Shown here piece by piece: positions 26,573 through 35,586 of a DNA stretch of 64,000 nucleotides. Below the pieces are notes generated by a model. It ran no database searches, had not been told where the DNA came from, and was given only the letters and a program-made list of their open reading frames with translations. This stretch comes from Lewinellaceae bacterium (lineage in GTDB: Bacteria; Bacteroidota; Bacteroidia; Chitinophagales; Saprospiraceae), in the NCBI GenBank assembly GCA_020636105.1, contig JACJYL010000002.1:2015382-2079381 (forward strand). Reading direction: 5' to 3'. Each line of letters starts with the position of its first letter. Position 1 is the first letter of the stretch. The position numbers and the translations under genes are program-made.

Positions 26573-28204
26573 ATGAAAAAATCAATTAAAGGCCTTGGTC
26601 TTCTGGTGATTTTGGGGCTGAGCAGTGTCGGTTATTTCTTTTATTACGATACGAGGGATCCGTATGTAAAGGACGTTGACCACAATGTGCCGGAGGATTT
26701 GATCCCCACTTTCAAGGAAATTCCGTTCAATTTTTTTCACAGCTTTGATCATAAAAAATCCCTGCCGCTGCTCGGAAGTTGCCTGATTGATATTGACGAG
26801 GATGGTACCGATGAGGTTTTTATAGGGGGCGGTTCCGAACAAAGTGATGTCCTATTTAAGTACAGTAACGGATATTTCGAAGACATCTCCGATTTGGTCA
26901 ATCTTCCCGAAAAATCAACTGCCGTAACCCTGGGAGCCGTTTCATTTGATATGGATGATGATGGGTTTAATGATCTGTTGCTTGCCCGGGATGACGGAGT
27001 CTGGTTTTTGAAGAATAAAAACGGGAAATTTATCGCCAAGCGACTCAACATTCCACTCAGTGAAAGTTCGACCCCTATTGCTTTTGCCCTGGGAGATGTC
27101 AATAAAGACGGATTCATCGATATTTTTGTGTGCAATTATTTTCCACTCCAAGAGAAAAAAAGACAAAGGGTTTTCAACGAAAAAAATTATGGTGCTTCCA
27201 GTTTGCTGCTATTAAACAAGGGCAATGTCACCTTTTACGATGCCACCCGGGAGTACGGCCTGGATTACATTCACAATACCTTCCAGGCGGTGATGGCCGA
27301 CCTCAACGAAGATGGATGGCTGGACCTCGTGGTGGCCTACGACACCGGAGAAACCAGGATATACAAAAACCGCGAAGGCACCTTTTTTGACCCTATGCCC
27401 AATCCGCTCTCAGGCAGATATGCTTATCCCAAGGGCATTGCAGTCGGAGATTTTAACAATGATACCAGGATCGACCTCTTTTTTTCCAATACGGGCTCTA
27501 CGATTCCTAAATCGATTGCCCGGGGAGATCTTGAAGACGACCAGGAACTCGTAGTTCACTGGCTATTATACCGGAACGAAGGAGATTTCAATTTCACGGA
27601 TATTTCCGAAGAAGCCAAAGTATCTGATTTTGAATTTGCCTGGGGTTGTGTGTTTGAAGATTTTAACCTCGATGGTCTGCAGGATCTGGCTGTAGCCGAA
27701 AACTCCATCAACTTTGCCCCGCATAAAGCCTTTAAACTGCCTTGTCGGCTACTGCTCCAGAGAAGCGACGGCACTTTTTCCGCCGTGGAAGAACAGGCCG
27801 GGGTAGTCAACAAGAATTATACCCTCACTCCGCTCACCAGTGATTTCAATGACGACGGTTATCCTGACCTTGTTTACATCAACCTCGATGGCCCCGTCAG
27901 GGCTTTCCTCAACGAGGGCGGTTCACATAATTACCTCAAGGTCAAAATACTCGAAACCAGCGCCAATGCAGGCACCAAGGCCACCGTTTATCTCAAAAAC
28001 GGGATGACTCTTTCCGACATGTACATCATCGGCGAAGGCCTCACCGGCGACCAGAGCAACACCATGACCTTCGGCCTGGGCGACGAAACAGACGTCAATG
28101 CGCTCGTCATCAAATATCCTTCCGGTCAGCGTGATACTTTATTAAGTCCCGAAATCAACCACACCTATTTCTTTCCGGCAAGTGAGTTTTCTATTTTGGA
28201 TTAG
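26573..28204 (+). CDS. Exported FG-GAP/VCBS-repeat protein with ASPIC/UnbV domain
   Basis: 543 residues from the ATG at 26573, chosen because MKKSIKGLGLLVILGLSSVG starts a membrane anchor or signal there; the open frame further upstream (to 26402) has no coding character. At least seven calcium-loop motifs of the DxDxDGxxD type occur: DIDEDGTDEV, DMDDDGFNDL, DVNKDGFIDI, DLNEDGWLDL, DFNNDTRIDL, DFNLDGLQDL, DFNDDGYPDL. They form an integrin-like propeller. The last ~90 residues are an ASPIC/UnbV domain. Such proteins are surface or periplasmic; no enzyme activity is known. Confidence 0.88.
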   Translation: MKKSIKGLGLLVILGLSSVGYFFYYDTRDPYVKDVDHNVPEDLIPTFKEIPFNFFHSFDHKKSLPLLGSCLIDIDEDGTDEVFIGGGSEQSDVLFKYSNGYFEDISDLVNLPEKSTAVTLGAVSFDMDDDGFNDLLLARDDGVWFLKNKNGKFIAKRLNIPLSESSTPIAFALGDVNKDGFIDIFVCNYFPLQEKKRQRVFNEKNYGASSLLLLNKGNVTFYDATREYGLDYIHNTFQAVMADLNEDGWLDLVVAYDTGETRIYKNREGTFFDPMPNPLSGRYAYPKGIAVGDFNNDTRIDLFFSNTGSTIPKSIARGDLEDDQELVVHWLLYRNEGDFNFTDISEEAKVSDFEFAWGCVFEDFNLDGLQDLAVAENSINFAPHKAFKLPCRLLLQRSDGTFSAVEEQAGVVNKNYTLTPLTSDFNDDGYPDLVYINLDGPVRAFLNEGGSHNYLKVKILETSANAGTKATVYLKNGMTLSDMYIIGEGLTGDQSNTMTFGLGDETDVNALVIKYPSGQRDTLLSPEINHTYFFPASEFSILD

Positions 28205-28520
28205 CCTTTTTAAGGAGGGTGAATGGGTATTGGTCGAAATTCTGAAAGTTGTTTCAAATCGTTTGAGATGGTTTCAAATTGTTTCACGTTTCAGTTTGTT
28301 AGCTGGGGAATGGTAATGTTTCCCAAAAACTTCGACATTCGGGGTTCTGGGTTATGAATATTCACGCTAATTTTAAATTCTAACCCCTTCAAAAAATGAT
28401 TTTTTTAACCGCAAGGAACGCGGAGTAGGCGCGAATCTGTACCGCCAAAAGTCTGCATCGTACGCAAAGTGTTAGTGGGGAAACGCCAGGCCGGGAGGGC
28501 GCAGTACATTTTTCGATAAT
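28205..28520. other. Intergenic region with decamer repeat and GC-rich remnant
   Basis: No gene. It carries the decamer run at 28251-28290 and a degenerate GC-rich zone (about 28408-28505: ACCGCAAGGAACGCGG, TACGCAAAGTG) of the kind seen as decayed short repeats between genes. The convergent genes on both sides have no clear terminator here. Confidence 0.4.
28251..28290 (+). repeat. Decamer repeat, copy near 28.3 kb
   Basis: GTTTCAAATC, GTTTGAGATG, GTTTCAAATT and a partial GTTTCACG follow in perfect 10-nt phase. Related units are at 17683 and 20168. Confidence 0.7.
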
Positions 28521-29360
28521 TCAAGGCTTATTATGGATTATCTTTTTGACAATTGTCTTTTCATTTCCTTTAAACAGCAGGATCAACAAACCATTTGGGA
28601 GTTCTTCTATATTTATGGAAGTATTGGCGGAAATTATCGATTGCTTAAACAATAATTGACCTGTTAAGGAATGGCATTCCAGCTCAAGAGGAAAAGATTT
28701 ATCCTCTTTCCCAAAAGTAATATTTAATTGATCGCTTACCGGATTGGGAAAAATTCTTAAAGCTTCAGATGCTGCCTCCTCTTCTATTCCCAGAATTTCA
28801 TCACAGTCTAGCATTTCAACATATAAAGGTTCTGCCCATCCTTCAGTGCATCTTGGAACAGGCCCTGAGTTAGCCTGACCATAGCCTTCGATCCAACCAT
28901 CACAGGCACACGAAAGCGCAATGATCTTAGCCAGTACCCCATTGAATTGTGAGTAGTGCACCGAAGTTACTACAGGATTTATCCAATTGTGATACACAAA
29001 GGCTGTATCCCCCACTTCAAGGGTATAATCGATAAACAGGACCTCTTCCTGGCTACCATCAAGTTCCGGTAAATAGTAAAGTTTTCGTTCCGTAGTATCC
29101 TCCCGAACGTAATTAACTTCTCCACAACCTCCATATTGAGATAACTGTTTTAAAACTGTATAAAATTTTCCATTTACCTCAACCGTATCACACGTTTCCT
29201 GTACGGTAACGCCTATTTCACCCCAAATGGTCATAACCCATTTTTTCCCGGCTGCTAAAGTAGGGTGATAGGTGTTGTCCTGGCCAAACATGTCCATGAA
29301 AATAAAAAGGGCAAAAAGAATCGATAAGAATATTTTACGATAGGATGTTTTCATTTTCAT
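28521..29360 (-). CDS. T9SS-secreted protein of unknown function
   Basis: 279 residues from the Met at 29360; the next Met two codons on is equally possible. The open frame upstream lacks signal character, whereas from here MKMKTSYRKIFLSILFALFI is a signal peptide. The body has repeated beta-strand pairs and Cys residues (LKQLSQYGGCGEVNYV, IIALSCACDGWIEGYG). A type A sorting domain ends the protein (LRIFPNPVSDQLNITFG, LPNGLLILLFK, KKIIHNKP). No enzyme motif is recognised. Confidence 0.75.
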   Translation of the reverse strand: MKMKTSYRKIFLSILFALFIFMDMFGQDNTYHPTLAAGKKWVMTIWGEIGVTVQETCDTVEVNGKFYTVLKQLSQYGGCGEVNYVREDTTERKLYYLPELDGSQEEVLFIDYTLEVGDTAFVYHNWINPVVTSVHYSQFNGVLAKIIALSCACDGWIEGYGQANSGPVPRCTEGWAEPLYVEMLDCDEILGIEEEAASEALRIFPNPVSDQLNITFGKEDKSFPLELECHSLTGQLLFKQSIISANTSINIEELPNGLLILLFKGNEKTIVKKIIHNKP

Positions 29361-29840
29361 ATTGTTTTCATTAAAAAAATCAGCAAGAGAAAATAATGGT
29401 TTGGTCAGGATGTGAACGTAATGTACAAAAAAATGACAATAAATTATTAAGCCCTGCTGCTTAATACCGTGTAACAAATGTTTTTTTATTTTTTAATAAG
29501 AGTCCTCCAACAGAAATTTTTTTCGCGCAGATGGAACAAAGTGACATACCGTACCTCTGGTCGGTATTCCGGAGTTGGAACACCCCGTACCAACAGTCGG
29601 GGCAAAGCGCAGAATAAAAGGATTTTTCCTAAATATTTCAGCGATAATCTGCGAAATCAGCGTGACAAAAAAGTATCGGAATAGAACATTTAAACTATAT
29701 AAATAAACTTTCGTTACAGTGTACTTAATTTTCCAACGCATGGAAATTGAAAACAGAAAAGAAACATTAAAAAAATGGTAAATTGAAGTTCCGGAGTAGA
29801 AAATTAATCCAATTTTTAAGTTACCTGATGGGGATAAACC
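29361..29840. other. 480-bp intergenic region with a REP-like pair
   Basis: No gene. Two small hairpins (29546-29567 and 29583-29602) lie 15 bp apart and are flanked by inverted short words (CGCAGAT near 29526 and ATCTGCG near 29649). The block 29522-29670 may therefore be one small, partly decayed mobile or selfish element. The start region of the T9SS gene at 29360 must hold its promoter; no clear box is seen. Confidence 0.4.
29546..29602. repeat. REP-like hairpins, copies 2 and 3 (paired)
   Basis: Copy 2 (29546-29567) has the core ATACCGTACC and GGTCGGTAT around TCT. Copy 3 (29583-29602) reads CCCCGTACCAACAGTCGGGG. Both share CCGTACC and a GTCGG half with the copy at 10729. They face the same way. 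Confidence 0.5.
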
Positions 29841-30524
29841 CTAAACCCCCATCCTCCGCCCAACCTCCTCGCGAAAGGCGGCCCCCACCGGCACCCATTG
29901 CCCGGCAACCCGAACGCGTCCGGATTCCATGGCCTCGATGCGGGATATGGGTACCAGGTAGGACTTGTGCACCTGCATAAAATCGTTGGGCAGGTTCTCG
30001 AGCGCCTGGGTAACATTTTCTCTGACCAGTATCTTTTTGGCTTTGGTATAGTACACCATGTAGTTGCCGTCTTTTTGCAGGTAGAGGATGTCCTGAACGG
30101 CCACTTTCAGGAGCTGATAACCGCTTTTGAGGAGGAGGAAGATCTCCTGCTGGGCAGGCTTCTTTTCCTGTGATTCCAGCTTTTTGATGCGGTTGACAGC
30201 CTTCAGGAATCGCTCGAAGGTGATGGGTTTGAGCAGGTAATCGTCTACAGCAAAATCATAACTTTTGACGGCGTATTCTGCATAGGCGGTGGTCAGCACT
30301 ACATGGGGGCGATCCTCCAGGGTTTCGAGGAAAGAGATGCCCGAGAGCTGGGGCATGTTGATGTCGAGGAAGATGATGTCTACGGGGTTCTGGTGGAGGA
30401 ATTCCAGGGCCTGAAGCGGGTTGCGGAAGGCGGCAACACAATCGACAAACGGGATCCTGCCGATGTAAAGCTCCAGCAGTTCCAGGGCATTGGGCTCGTC
30501 GTCCACAAGAATGGCTCGTATCAT
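29841..30524 (-). CDS. LytTR-type response regulator
   Basis: 227 residues. Receiver domain about 1-115 with acidic pocket DDE (8-10) and phospho-acceptor D54 in IIFLDINMPQLSG. LytTR DNA-binding domain about 130-227 (DILYLQKDGNYMVYYT, FMQVHKSYLVPISRIEAME). The gene overlaps the upstream histidine kinase by 4 bp, so the two are translationally coupled and form a pair. Probable targets in Bacteroidota are envelope or surface genes, but none can be named. Confidence 0.95.
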   Translation of the reverse strand: MIRAILVDDEPNALELLELYIGRIPFVDCVAAFRNPLQALEFLHQNPVDIIFLDINMPQLSGISFLETLEDRPHVVLTTAYAEYAVKSYDFAVDDYLLKPITFERFLKAVNRIKKLESQEKKPAQQEIFLLLKSGYQLLKVAVQDILYLQKDGNYMVYYTKAKKILVRENVTQALENLPNDFMQVHKSYLVPISRIEAMESGRVRVAGQWVPVGAAFREEVGRRMGV

Positions 30525-31570
30525 GACAGTTTCAGTTTTAATGTCACCTTAAACAGGCCGCTTTCCTCCCCCACCACCAGCGTGTACCGATGGGCGTAGA
30601 TCAGCTTCAGCCTTTTGCGGACATTCTCCAGTCCCACCCCGCTGTACTGACCAGGCATGGCCACACGCTGCTGTTCATGTATGGAATTGGTGATGTTGAA
30701 GGTGAGGGCGTTATCTTTAATATCCAGCGCCATCCGTACAAATGATTTTTTGTCCGCATCCAGGCCGTGTTTAAAGGCGTTTTCCACAAAAGGGATGAGT
30801 AGCGCCGGAGCGATCATTTGGTCTTCCATGGCTCCATTCACGTCAAAGCGAACCTCAATCGGATCCTCCTTACTGTACCGCAGCCCATTCAGCCGGATGT
30901 AATCGCGGATGAATTCCACCTCCTGCTCCAGGGGAATGAAATCGGACTGTGTATCGTAAATGATGAACCTCAGCAGATGCGACAGCCGGGAGATGCCCTC
31001 GGAAATGTCGGACTGATCGTGCCGCTCCGCAATGGCAAGCAGGTTATTAAGGGCATTGAACAAAAAATGCGGATTGATCTGTGAACGCATCAGCTGCAGT
31101 TCCGCCGACAGTTTTTCCCTGACCAGAAATTGCTGTCTTCGGTCCAGTTTTAGTTGTTGACGGATGGTGCCGTAAGCAATGGACACCGCGAGATAAAAGC
31201 CGTAAATGATGGAGATCAGTCTCAGATAAAGCCCGTCGAACAGTTGACCCGAAAAATGCAACACAAACAGTTCTATCCCTACGCAAAATGCGACAGCCAC
31301 CGCAAGCATGACCAGATAACGGACCAGGCTGCGCCTCTGATAGAACAATGGAATGAGCCAAAAAGTATTGATATAAAACAAGATCGCACGTGGCGGTATC
31401 CCGGCAAAGGAGATGACCTGTATCGGTCCGTGGGTACGCGTTTCCCGATACAGATCGTTTTCTGTGATGATTTCTACCTCCGTCAGGTTAAAGCCTACCA
31501 TGGTGGAGATGACCCAGGCGGTGACGAGCCAGAAAAGGATGTTCAGGAAGATTTCGGAGTATTTACCCAC
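30521..31570 (-). CDS. Sensor histidine kinase, LytS/YesM-like
   Basis: 349 residues. Four membrane helices in the first ~140 residues (for example about 10-28, 60-75, 85-105, 118-135). The His_kinase domain has QINPHFLFNALNNLL, with H168 as the phospho-acceptor. The ATP-binding part has LLIPFVENAFKHGL (N box) and GVGLENVRKRLKLIY (G box). It has no large periplasmic sensor domain, so the signal is probably sensed in the membrane. It is the partner of the LytTR regulator just downstream. Confidence 0.94.
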   Translation of the reverse strand: MGKYSEIFLNILFWLVTAWVISTMVGFNLTEVEIITENDLYRETRTHGPIQVISFAGIPPRAILFYINTFWLIPLFYQRRSLVRYLVMLAVAVAFCVGIELFVLHFSGQLFDGLYLRLISIIYGFYLAVSIAYGTIRQQLKLDRRQQFLVREKLSAELQLMRSQINPHFLFNALNNLLAIAERHDQSDISEGISRLSHLLRFIIYDTQSDFIPLEQEVEFIRDYIRLNGLRYSKEDPIEVRFDVNGAMEDQMIAPALLIPFVENAFKHGLDADKKSFVRMALDIKDNALTFNITNSIHEQQRVAMPGQYSGVGLENVRKRLKLIYAHRYTLVVGEESGLFKVTLKLKLS

Positions 31571-32032
31571 CGTTGATTATTAATTAAAATTAATCCCATT
31601 GAAACCATGGAGAGTCGCATACAAAGGATACATCACACCAAAAAACAGTGGCTATCAGCGTAATCGACGCCAAAAAGGTTTCCGATTAAGGAATAAAATT
31701 AATCAAATTTCATCACCGGTACTAAAACTTGTGATGAACGGGCGTTTTCGGGTATGAAATGGGATGGGAAGCTATTCAAACAGGAACAATCATCCTAAAG
31801 GGAACTTTTAGCAGTTAAACACAAGGACCACAAAGCAATCATAGCCTCATCTGCGATAAAATAGAAAAAAAACATCACAATCCAAAGCATTAATCTTTTC
31901 GGAAACGCCAGCATAGTCGGGAAAAAATACAGTATCTACCGTAACTTTAGGATTCATAACTCTTTTCGGGTGGTTCGTAACATTTTCTTGTTCGGTAATC
32001 ATGCTTACTTTAAACTTGCAAAAAAAAAGATC
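31571..32032. other. Divergent intergenic region, no gene
   Basis: About 460 bp between the divergent kinase and serine hydrolase genes. Near 31815-31836 there is a short word CACAAGGACCACAAAG, typical of decayed intergenic repeats. At 32011-32018 TAAACTTG preceded by TTG about 20 bp upstream could be a weak promoter for the serine hydrolase, with a very short leader. Confidence 0.4.
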
Positions 32033-33472
32033 ATGCAAAAATTAAAAACTTCACTCATCGTGCTACTCGGGTGCCTCATTTTTCAACATTGCACTCCCTC
32101 GGCTGGCCCTGCCGAAGAAAAGGATACCGCAGACAAAATATCGGAATACCTCACCACCATTGAATCCCAGGGTTTTGACGGGGCCGTATTGGTCGCACAG
32201 AAAGGAGAAATACTGGTTTCGGACGGGTATGGTTTGAGCGATGTGGAGAAAAACATCCGCAATACGGACTCCACTATTTTTGACATCGGTTCCATCACCA
32301 AACAGTTCACGGCGGCGGGCATTCTGAAATTGGAAATGGCCGGAAAACTATCAGTCAACGACCTCATGTCCAAATATTTCGCCAATGTACCGGACGATAA
32401 AAAGGGCATTACCTTACATCAACTGCTGACGCACAGCGCCGGCTTCCCGGGAGCCATCGGGGATGATTATGAAGACATTACCACCGCTGACTTCATTTCC
32501 CTGGCCATGTCCAAACCCCTGATGTTTAATCCCGGAAGTGGGTATGAATACTCCAATGTGGGGTACTCCTTACTCGCCATGATCATTGAAAAGGTGAGTG
32601 GCAAGCCTTATGAAACCTACCTCCACGACAACCTATTTCAACCCGCGGGCATGAATAATACCGGTTACCTTTTACCAAAATGGAATGGCAGCCTTATCGC
32701 TACCGGTTACCGTAACGATATTCGTTGGGGCAAACCCACAGAAAAGTGGACTTCGGGCCATATTTCCTGGCACCTCAAGGGCAATGGCGGCATTCTATCC
32801 ACCGTGAAGGATATGTATAAATGGCACCAGGCTTTGTTGACGGACGATATCCTTTCTGCAGAAGCCAAAGAAAAATATTACACCCCTTTTGTTCGGGAAG
32901 GCGAAGGTGCCAATTCCTTTTACGCTTACGGGTGGGCCATTTTCCCCACGCCGAGAAATACCAACCTGGTCGCCCATAATGGCGGCAACGGGATTTTCTT
33001 TGCCGATTTCCTGCGCTACCTCGATGAAAAAGTGACCATCATCGTGATGTGCAACCGTTCCACCCGTTATGCCAACCGCATCGCTTCTCAGATAGCCGGG
33101 ATCATTTTTACGCCCGACTTCGTGCCTACTTATCCAGAGGGCAGCGGAGTAGAGCTGAATCAGGAAGAGACACTGGCCATCGGCAATGGATTTGTCGAAG
33201 CCATCGCCCAACCGGATTCAGCAAAATGGGAATCGTTCATTCGCGATAATTTTTCTGAAGAATTGTTCGGTTTTGTATCCATGGATGAGCACCTGAAATT
33301 CTTCCGGTCTTTCCACGATGATCTGAAGGATGCCAAAATGGCCACCATGGATATTTCTAACAATATCATACAGATCACCTACGATACCGGAAAGGAGGTG
33401 GTGCTGATCACACTGGAACTGGATCAGATGCCTTCAGGAGAAATCAAATTGGGAGGAATAATGGTGGATTAG
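32033..33472 (+). CDS. Serine hydrolase of the beta-lactamase / penicillin-binding family (class C-like)
   Basis: 479 residues from the ATG at 32033, chosen because MQKLKTSLIVLLGCLIFQHC is a signal peptide with a possible lipoprotein Cys at 20. Motif SxxK: S87-I-T-K90 in DIGSITKQFTAAG. YxN motif: YEYSNVGYSLL. HxG-type motif: VAHNGGN. An extra domain of about 100 residues follows. Such proteins are esterases, D-amino-acid peptidases or beta-lactamase-like enzymes; the substrate is unknown, and resistance should not be inferred. Probably in the outer membrane or periplasm. Confidence 0.9.
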   Translation: MQKLKTSLIVLLGCLIFQHCTPSAGPAEEKDTADKISEYLTTIESQGFDGAVLVAQKGEILVSDGYGLSDVEKNIRNTDSTIFDIGSITKQFTAAGILKLEMAGKLSVNDLMSKYFANVPDDKKGITLHQLLTHSAGFPGAIGDDYEDITTADFISLAMSKPLMFNPGSGYEYSNVGYSLLAMIIEKVSGKPYETYLHDNLFQPAGMNNTGYLLPKWNGSLIATGYRNDIRWGKPTEKWTSGHISWHLKGNGGILSTVKDMYKWHQALLTDDILSAEAKEKYYTPFVREGEGANSFYAYGWAIFPTPRNTNLVAHNGGNGIFFADFLRYLDEKVTIIVMCNRSTRYANRIASQIAGIIFTPDFVPTYPEGSGVELNQEETLAIGNGFVEAIAQPDSAKWESFIRDNFSEELFGFVSMDEHLKFFRSFHDDLKDAKMATMDISNNIIQITYDTGKEVVLITLELDQMPSGEIKLGGIMVD

Positions 33473-33563
33473 GGAAATGGTAAATTCAATAGGAATGATT
33501 TTCCGGAGGCTATGAAAGCCCCCTTTAGCCTTTAAAATTTATCATTTTAAATTTTAAATTTTT

Positions 33564-34820
33564 TTAGATCACCATACCCGCGCCTACCGTTTCATGGGTG
33601 GCTTCGTCAATGAAGATGAGGCTACCCGTGATGCGATTCCTATTGTAGGTATCTACGAAAAGTGGTTGGGTGGTGCGGAGTTGGAGGCGGCAGATATCAT
33701 TCATCCCGATCATTTTATCTTCCTGGTTGCGGTGAAGCGTATTGATATCCAGCTTATACAGAATGTTTTGGACCATGCAACGCACCTCGCGGGTCGTATG
33801 CTGGAGGGTGTATTTTCCGCGCTCCTGCAGCGGTTTTGAGCTGAACCAGCACACCATCACATCAATGTCCTGGGTCACTTGGGGCTGGTTGTTTTCCCGC
33901 ACCAGCATATCCCCGCGGCTGAGGTCAAGATCATCTTCCAATTGAATGGAAACGGACATTGGGGGGAAAGCTTCTCTGACTTCTCCGTCATAAGTTTCGA
34001 TGGCAGAAATGACAGAAGAAAATCCGGAAGGCAATAAGGTGACTTTATCCCCTTTTTTAAAAACGCCCCCGGCGATCCGTCCGGCATAAGCGCGGTAATC
34101 ATGGTAAGCATCGGAGTTGGGCCGGATGACCATTTGAATCGGGAACCGGCAATCAATAAGGTTATGATCGCTGCCAACATGCACATGCTCAAGGTAATAA
34201 AGTAAGGTACCTCCGTCGTACCAGGGCATGTGTTCACTTTTTTTAACCACGTTATCTCCATTCAACGCGGAGATGGGAATAAACTGTAAGTCTTTTACAT
34301 TGAGTTTACCAGCAAAGTCCGCAAAATCCTCCCGGATGGCTTCAAAGGCCGATTCATCGTAATCCACCAGGTCCATTTTGTTGATGCAAATGAGGAGATG
34401 GGGAATTTGCAGGAGGGAAGCGATAAAGGCATGGCGGCGGGTTTGTTCCACAATGCCCTGGCGGGCATCCACGAGAATGAGGGCCACATTGGCGGTGGAA
34501 GCCCCGGTAACCATGTTTCTTGTATATTGAATGTGCCCGGGAGAGTCTGCAATGATAAATTTTCGTTTGGGGGTGGAAAAGTAGCGATAAGCGACATCGA
34601 TGGTAATGCCTTGCTCGCGTTCGGCCTTCAGCCCGTCGGTCAGCAACGCCAGGTTGACGTGGTCTTCGCCTTTGCGCTCACTGGCCGCTTTTATCGCATC
34701 GTACTGATCATCAAAAACAGATTTTGTATCATACAACAGCCGGCCGATGAGGGTGCTTTTTCCATCATCGACGCTACCGGCGGTGGTAAATCGGATGAGT
34801 GCTGTTTTTGATGATTCCAT
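33564..34820 (-). CDS. cysN: Sulfate adenylyltransferase subunit 1 (GTPase)
   Basis: 418 residues. P-loop GSVDDGKST (15-23), switch II DSPGHIQYTRNMVTG, and NKMD for guanine specificity, followed by EF-Tu-like domains 2 and 3. CysN hydrolyses GTP to drive the sulfurylase reaction of CysD (ATP + sulfate to APS). No cysD, cysC or sulfate-reduction gene lies beside it; the upstream neighbours are a NUDIX gene and ugd. A CysNC fusion is excluded, as the APS kinase part is missing. Confidence 0.92.
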   Translation of the reverse strand: MESSKTALIRFTTAGSVDDGKSTLIGRLLYDTKSVFDDQYDAIKAASERKGEDHVNLALLTDGLKAEREQGITIDVAYRYFSTPKRKFIIADSPGHIQYTRNMVTGASTANVALILVDARQGIVEQTRRHAFIASLLQIPHLLICINKMDLVDYDESAFEAIREDFADFAGKLNVKDLQFIPISALNGDNVVKKSEHMPWYDGGTLLYYLEHVHVGSDHNLIDCRFPIQMVIRPNSDAYHDYRAYAGRIAGGVFKKGDKVTLLPSGFSSVISAIETYDGEVREAFPPMSVSIQLEDDLDLSRGDMLVRENNQPQVTQDIDVMVCWFSSKPLQERGKYTLQHTTREVRCMVQNILYKLDINTLHRNQEDKMIGMNDICRLQLRTTQPLFVDTYNRNRITGSLIFIDEATHETVGAGMVI

Positions 34821-34843
34821 GACGGATGCTTTTTCTGTTTGTT

Positions 34844-35002
34844 ACGAGATGACATTTTTTCACACGAGACGACACCTTTTATCCTGCACTAAGGCTGTGC
34901 ACGAAGATGTCACATCGCCTTTTCGTGTACGAGATGACACCTTTTTGCATGCCCTCAAAGCTATACACGAAGATGTCACCTCGTGTTTTTTCACCTCGTA
35001 TT
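34844..35002. repeat. 65-bp tandem repeat between nudix and cysN
   Basis: Two units start at 34864 (ACGAGACGACACCTTTT) and 34929 (ACGAGATGACACCTTTT) and continue with ACGAAGATGTCAC at 34901 and 34967. Partial units flank them at 34844 and about 34992. The first word and the following GATGTCACCTCGT are roughly complementary, so each unit can fold back on itself. The block fills the gap between the nudix stop and the cysN start. Confidence 0.75.
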
Positions 35003-35440
35003 TTTTGTTTTTTTGATCCATTGCTGCACGGCCCATTTGTGGCTGTCCAGGTGGAGCACTTCAATGGCTTCTTTGTCTGACAAAAAAACAATTTCGTGAT
35101 CTTCCTCCACGATGAGGGTGTGATCCTGATCGGTAATCCGGGCGGAATAAAACATGCCCAGCTTATTGATGTAGGTCCCTGCCACGGGAGAAAAAATGTA
35201 TTCTGCTGCTTCGCCAATTTTTTCCAGGTCAGTCACTTTATAACCCGTTTCTTCGATCACTTCCCGCTTCAGGGCCTGCTCCGGGTGTTCCCCTTCATCG
35301 ATACCGCCGCCAGGCAGAAAATATTCTCCCCATCCTCTTATCCGCACCAATACGAGTTCGGTCGCCTGGGTGATGATGCCGTAACTGCCGGGGCGATCGA
35401 TACATTTTTTCCCTTCGGGTAAATTTTTGAATTGAAGCAT
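34991..35440 (-). CDS. NUDIX hydrolase
   Basis: 149 residues. A complete Nudix box is present in GGGIDEGEHPEQALKREV followed by IEETGYKV, matching Gx5Ex7REUxEExGU. The family cleaves nucleoside diphosphates linked to another group; the substrate is unknown. It lies downstream of ugd on the same strand. The 146-bp gap between them is mostly heptamer array C, which ends one base before this ATG. Confidence 0.92.
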   Translation of the reverse strand: MLQFKNLPEGKKCIDRPGSYGIITQATELVLVRIRGWGEYFLPGGGIDEGEHPEQALKREVIEETGYKVTDLEKIGEAAEYIFSPVAGTYINKLGMFYSARITDQDHTLIVEEDHEIVFLSDKEAIEVLHLDSHKWAVQQWIKKTKNTR

Positions 35441-35441
35441 G

Positions 35442-35550
35442 GCTGGTGGCTGGTTACTTGGTGCTGGTTACTTGCTTGTTGCTGGTTACTTGGTGCTGGT
35501 TACTTGTTACTGGTTACTTGGTGCTGGTTACTTGGTGCTGGTTACTTGGT
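35442..35550 (-). repeat. Heptamer array C directly before the nudix start codon
   Basis: On the plus strand the units are GCTGGTT and ACTTGGT alternating (a 14-mer), with variants ACTTGCT, ACTTGTT and ACTGGTT, and one 4-base phase slip near 35477. Read on the minus strand these are AACCAGC and ACCAAGT, the same family as array A. The last unit (CACCAGC) is one base from the nudix ATG at 35438-35440. Confidence 0.93.
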
Positions 35551-35586
35551 GCCTGTGGCTAACGGTGAATCTGACGGTTTAACGGA

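Noticed and set aside
29361..29477. Longer N-terminus for the T9SS protein at 28521
   Set aside because: A normal signal peptide starts at 29360 (or 29354); the upstream residues do not fit an exported protein.
31847..32038. Minus-strand frame upstream of the serine hydrolase
   Set aside because: It overlaps the start of the well-supported plus-strand gene and has no recognisable features.
32033..33472. Antibiotic-resistance beta-lactamase
   Set aside because: Only the general SxxK/YxN serine hydrolase motifs are present, and most such Bacteroidota proteins are esterases or peptidases.
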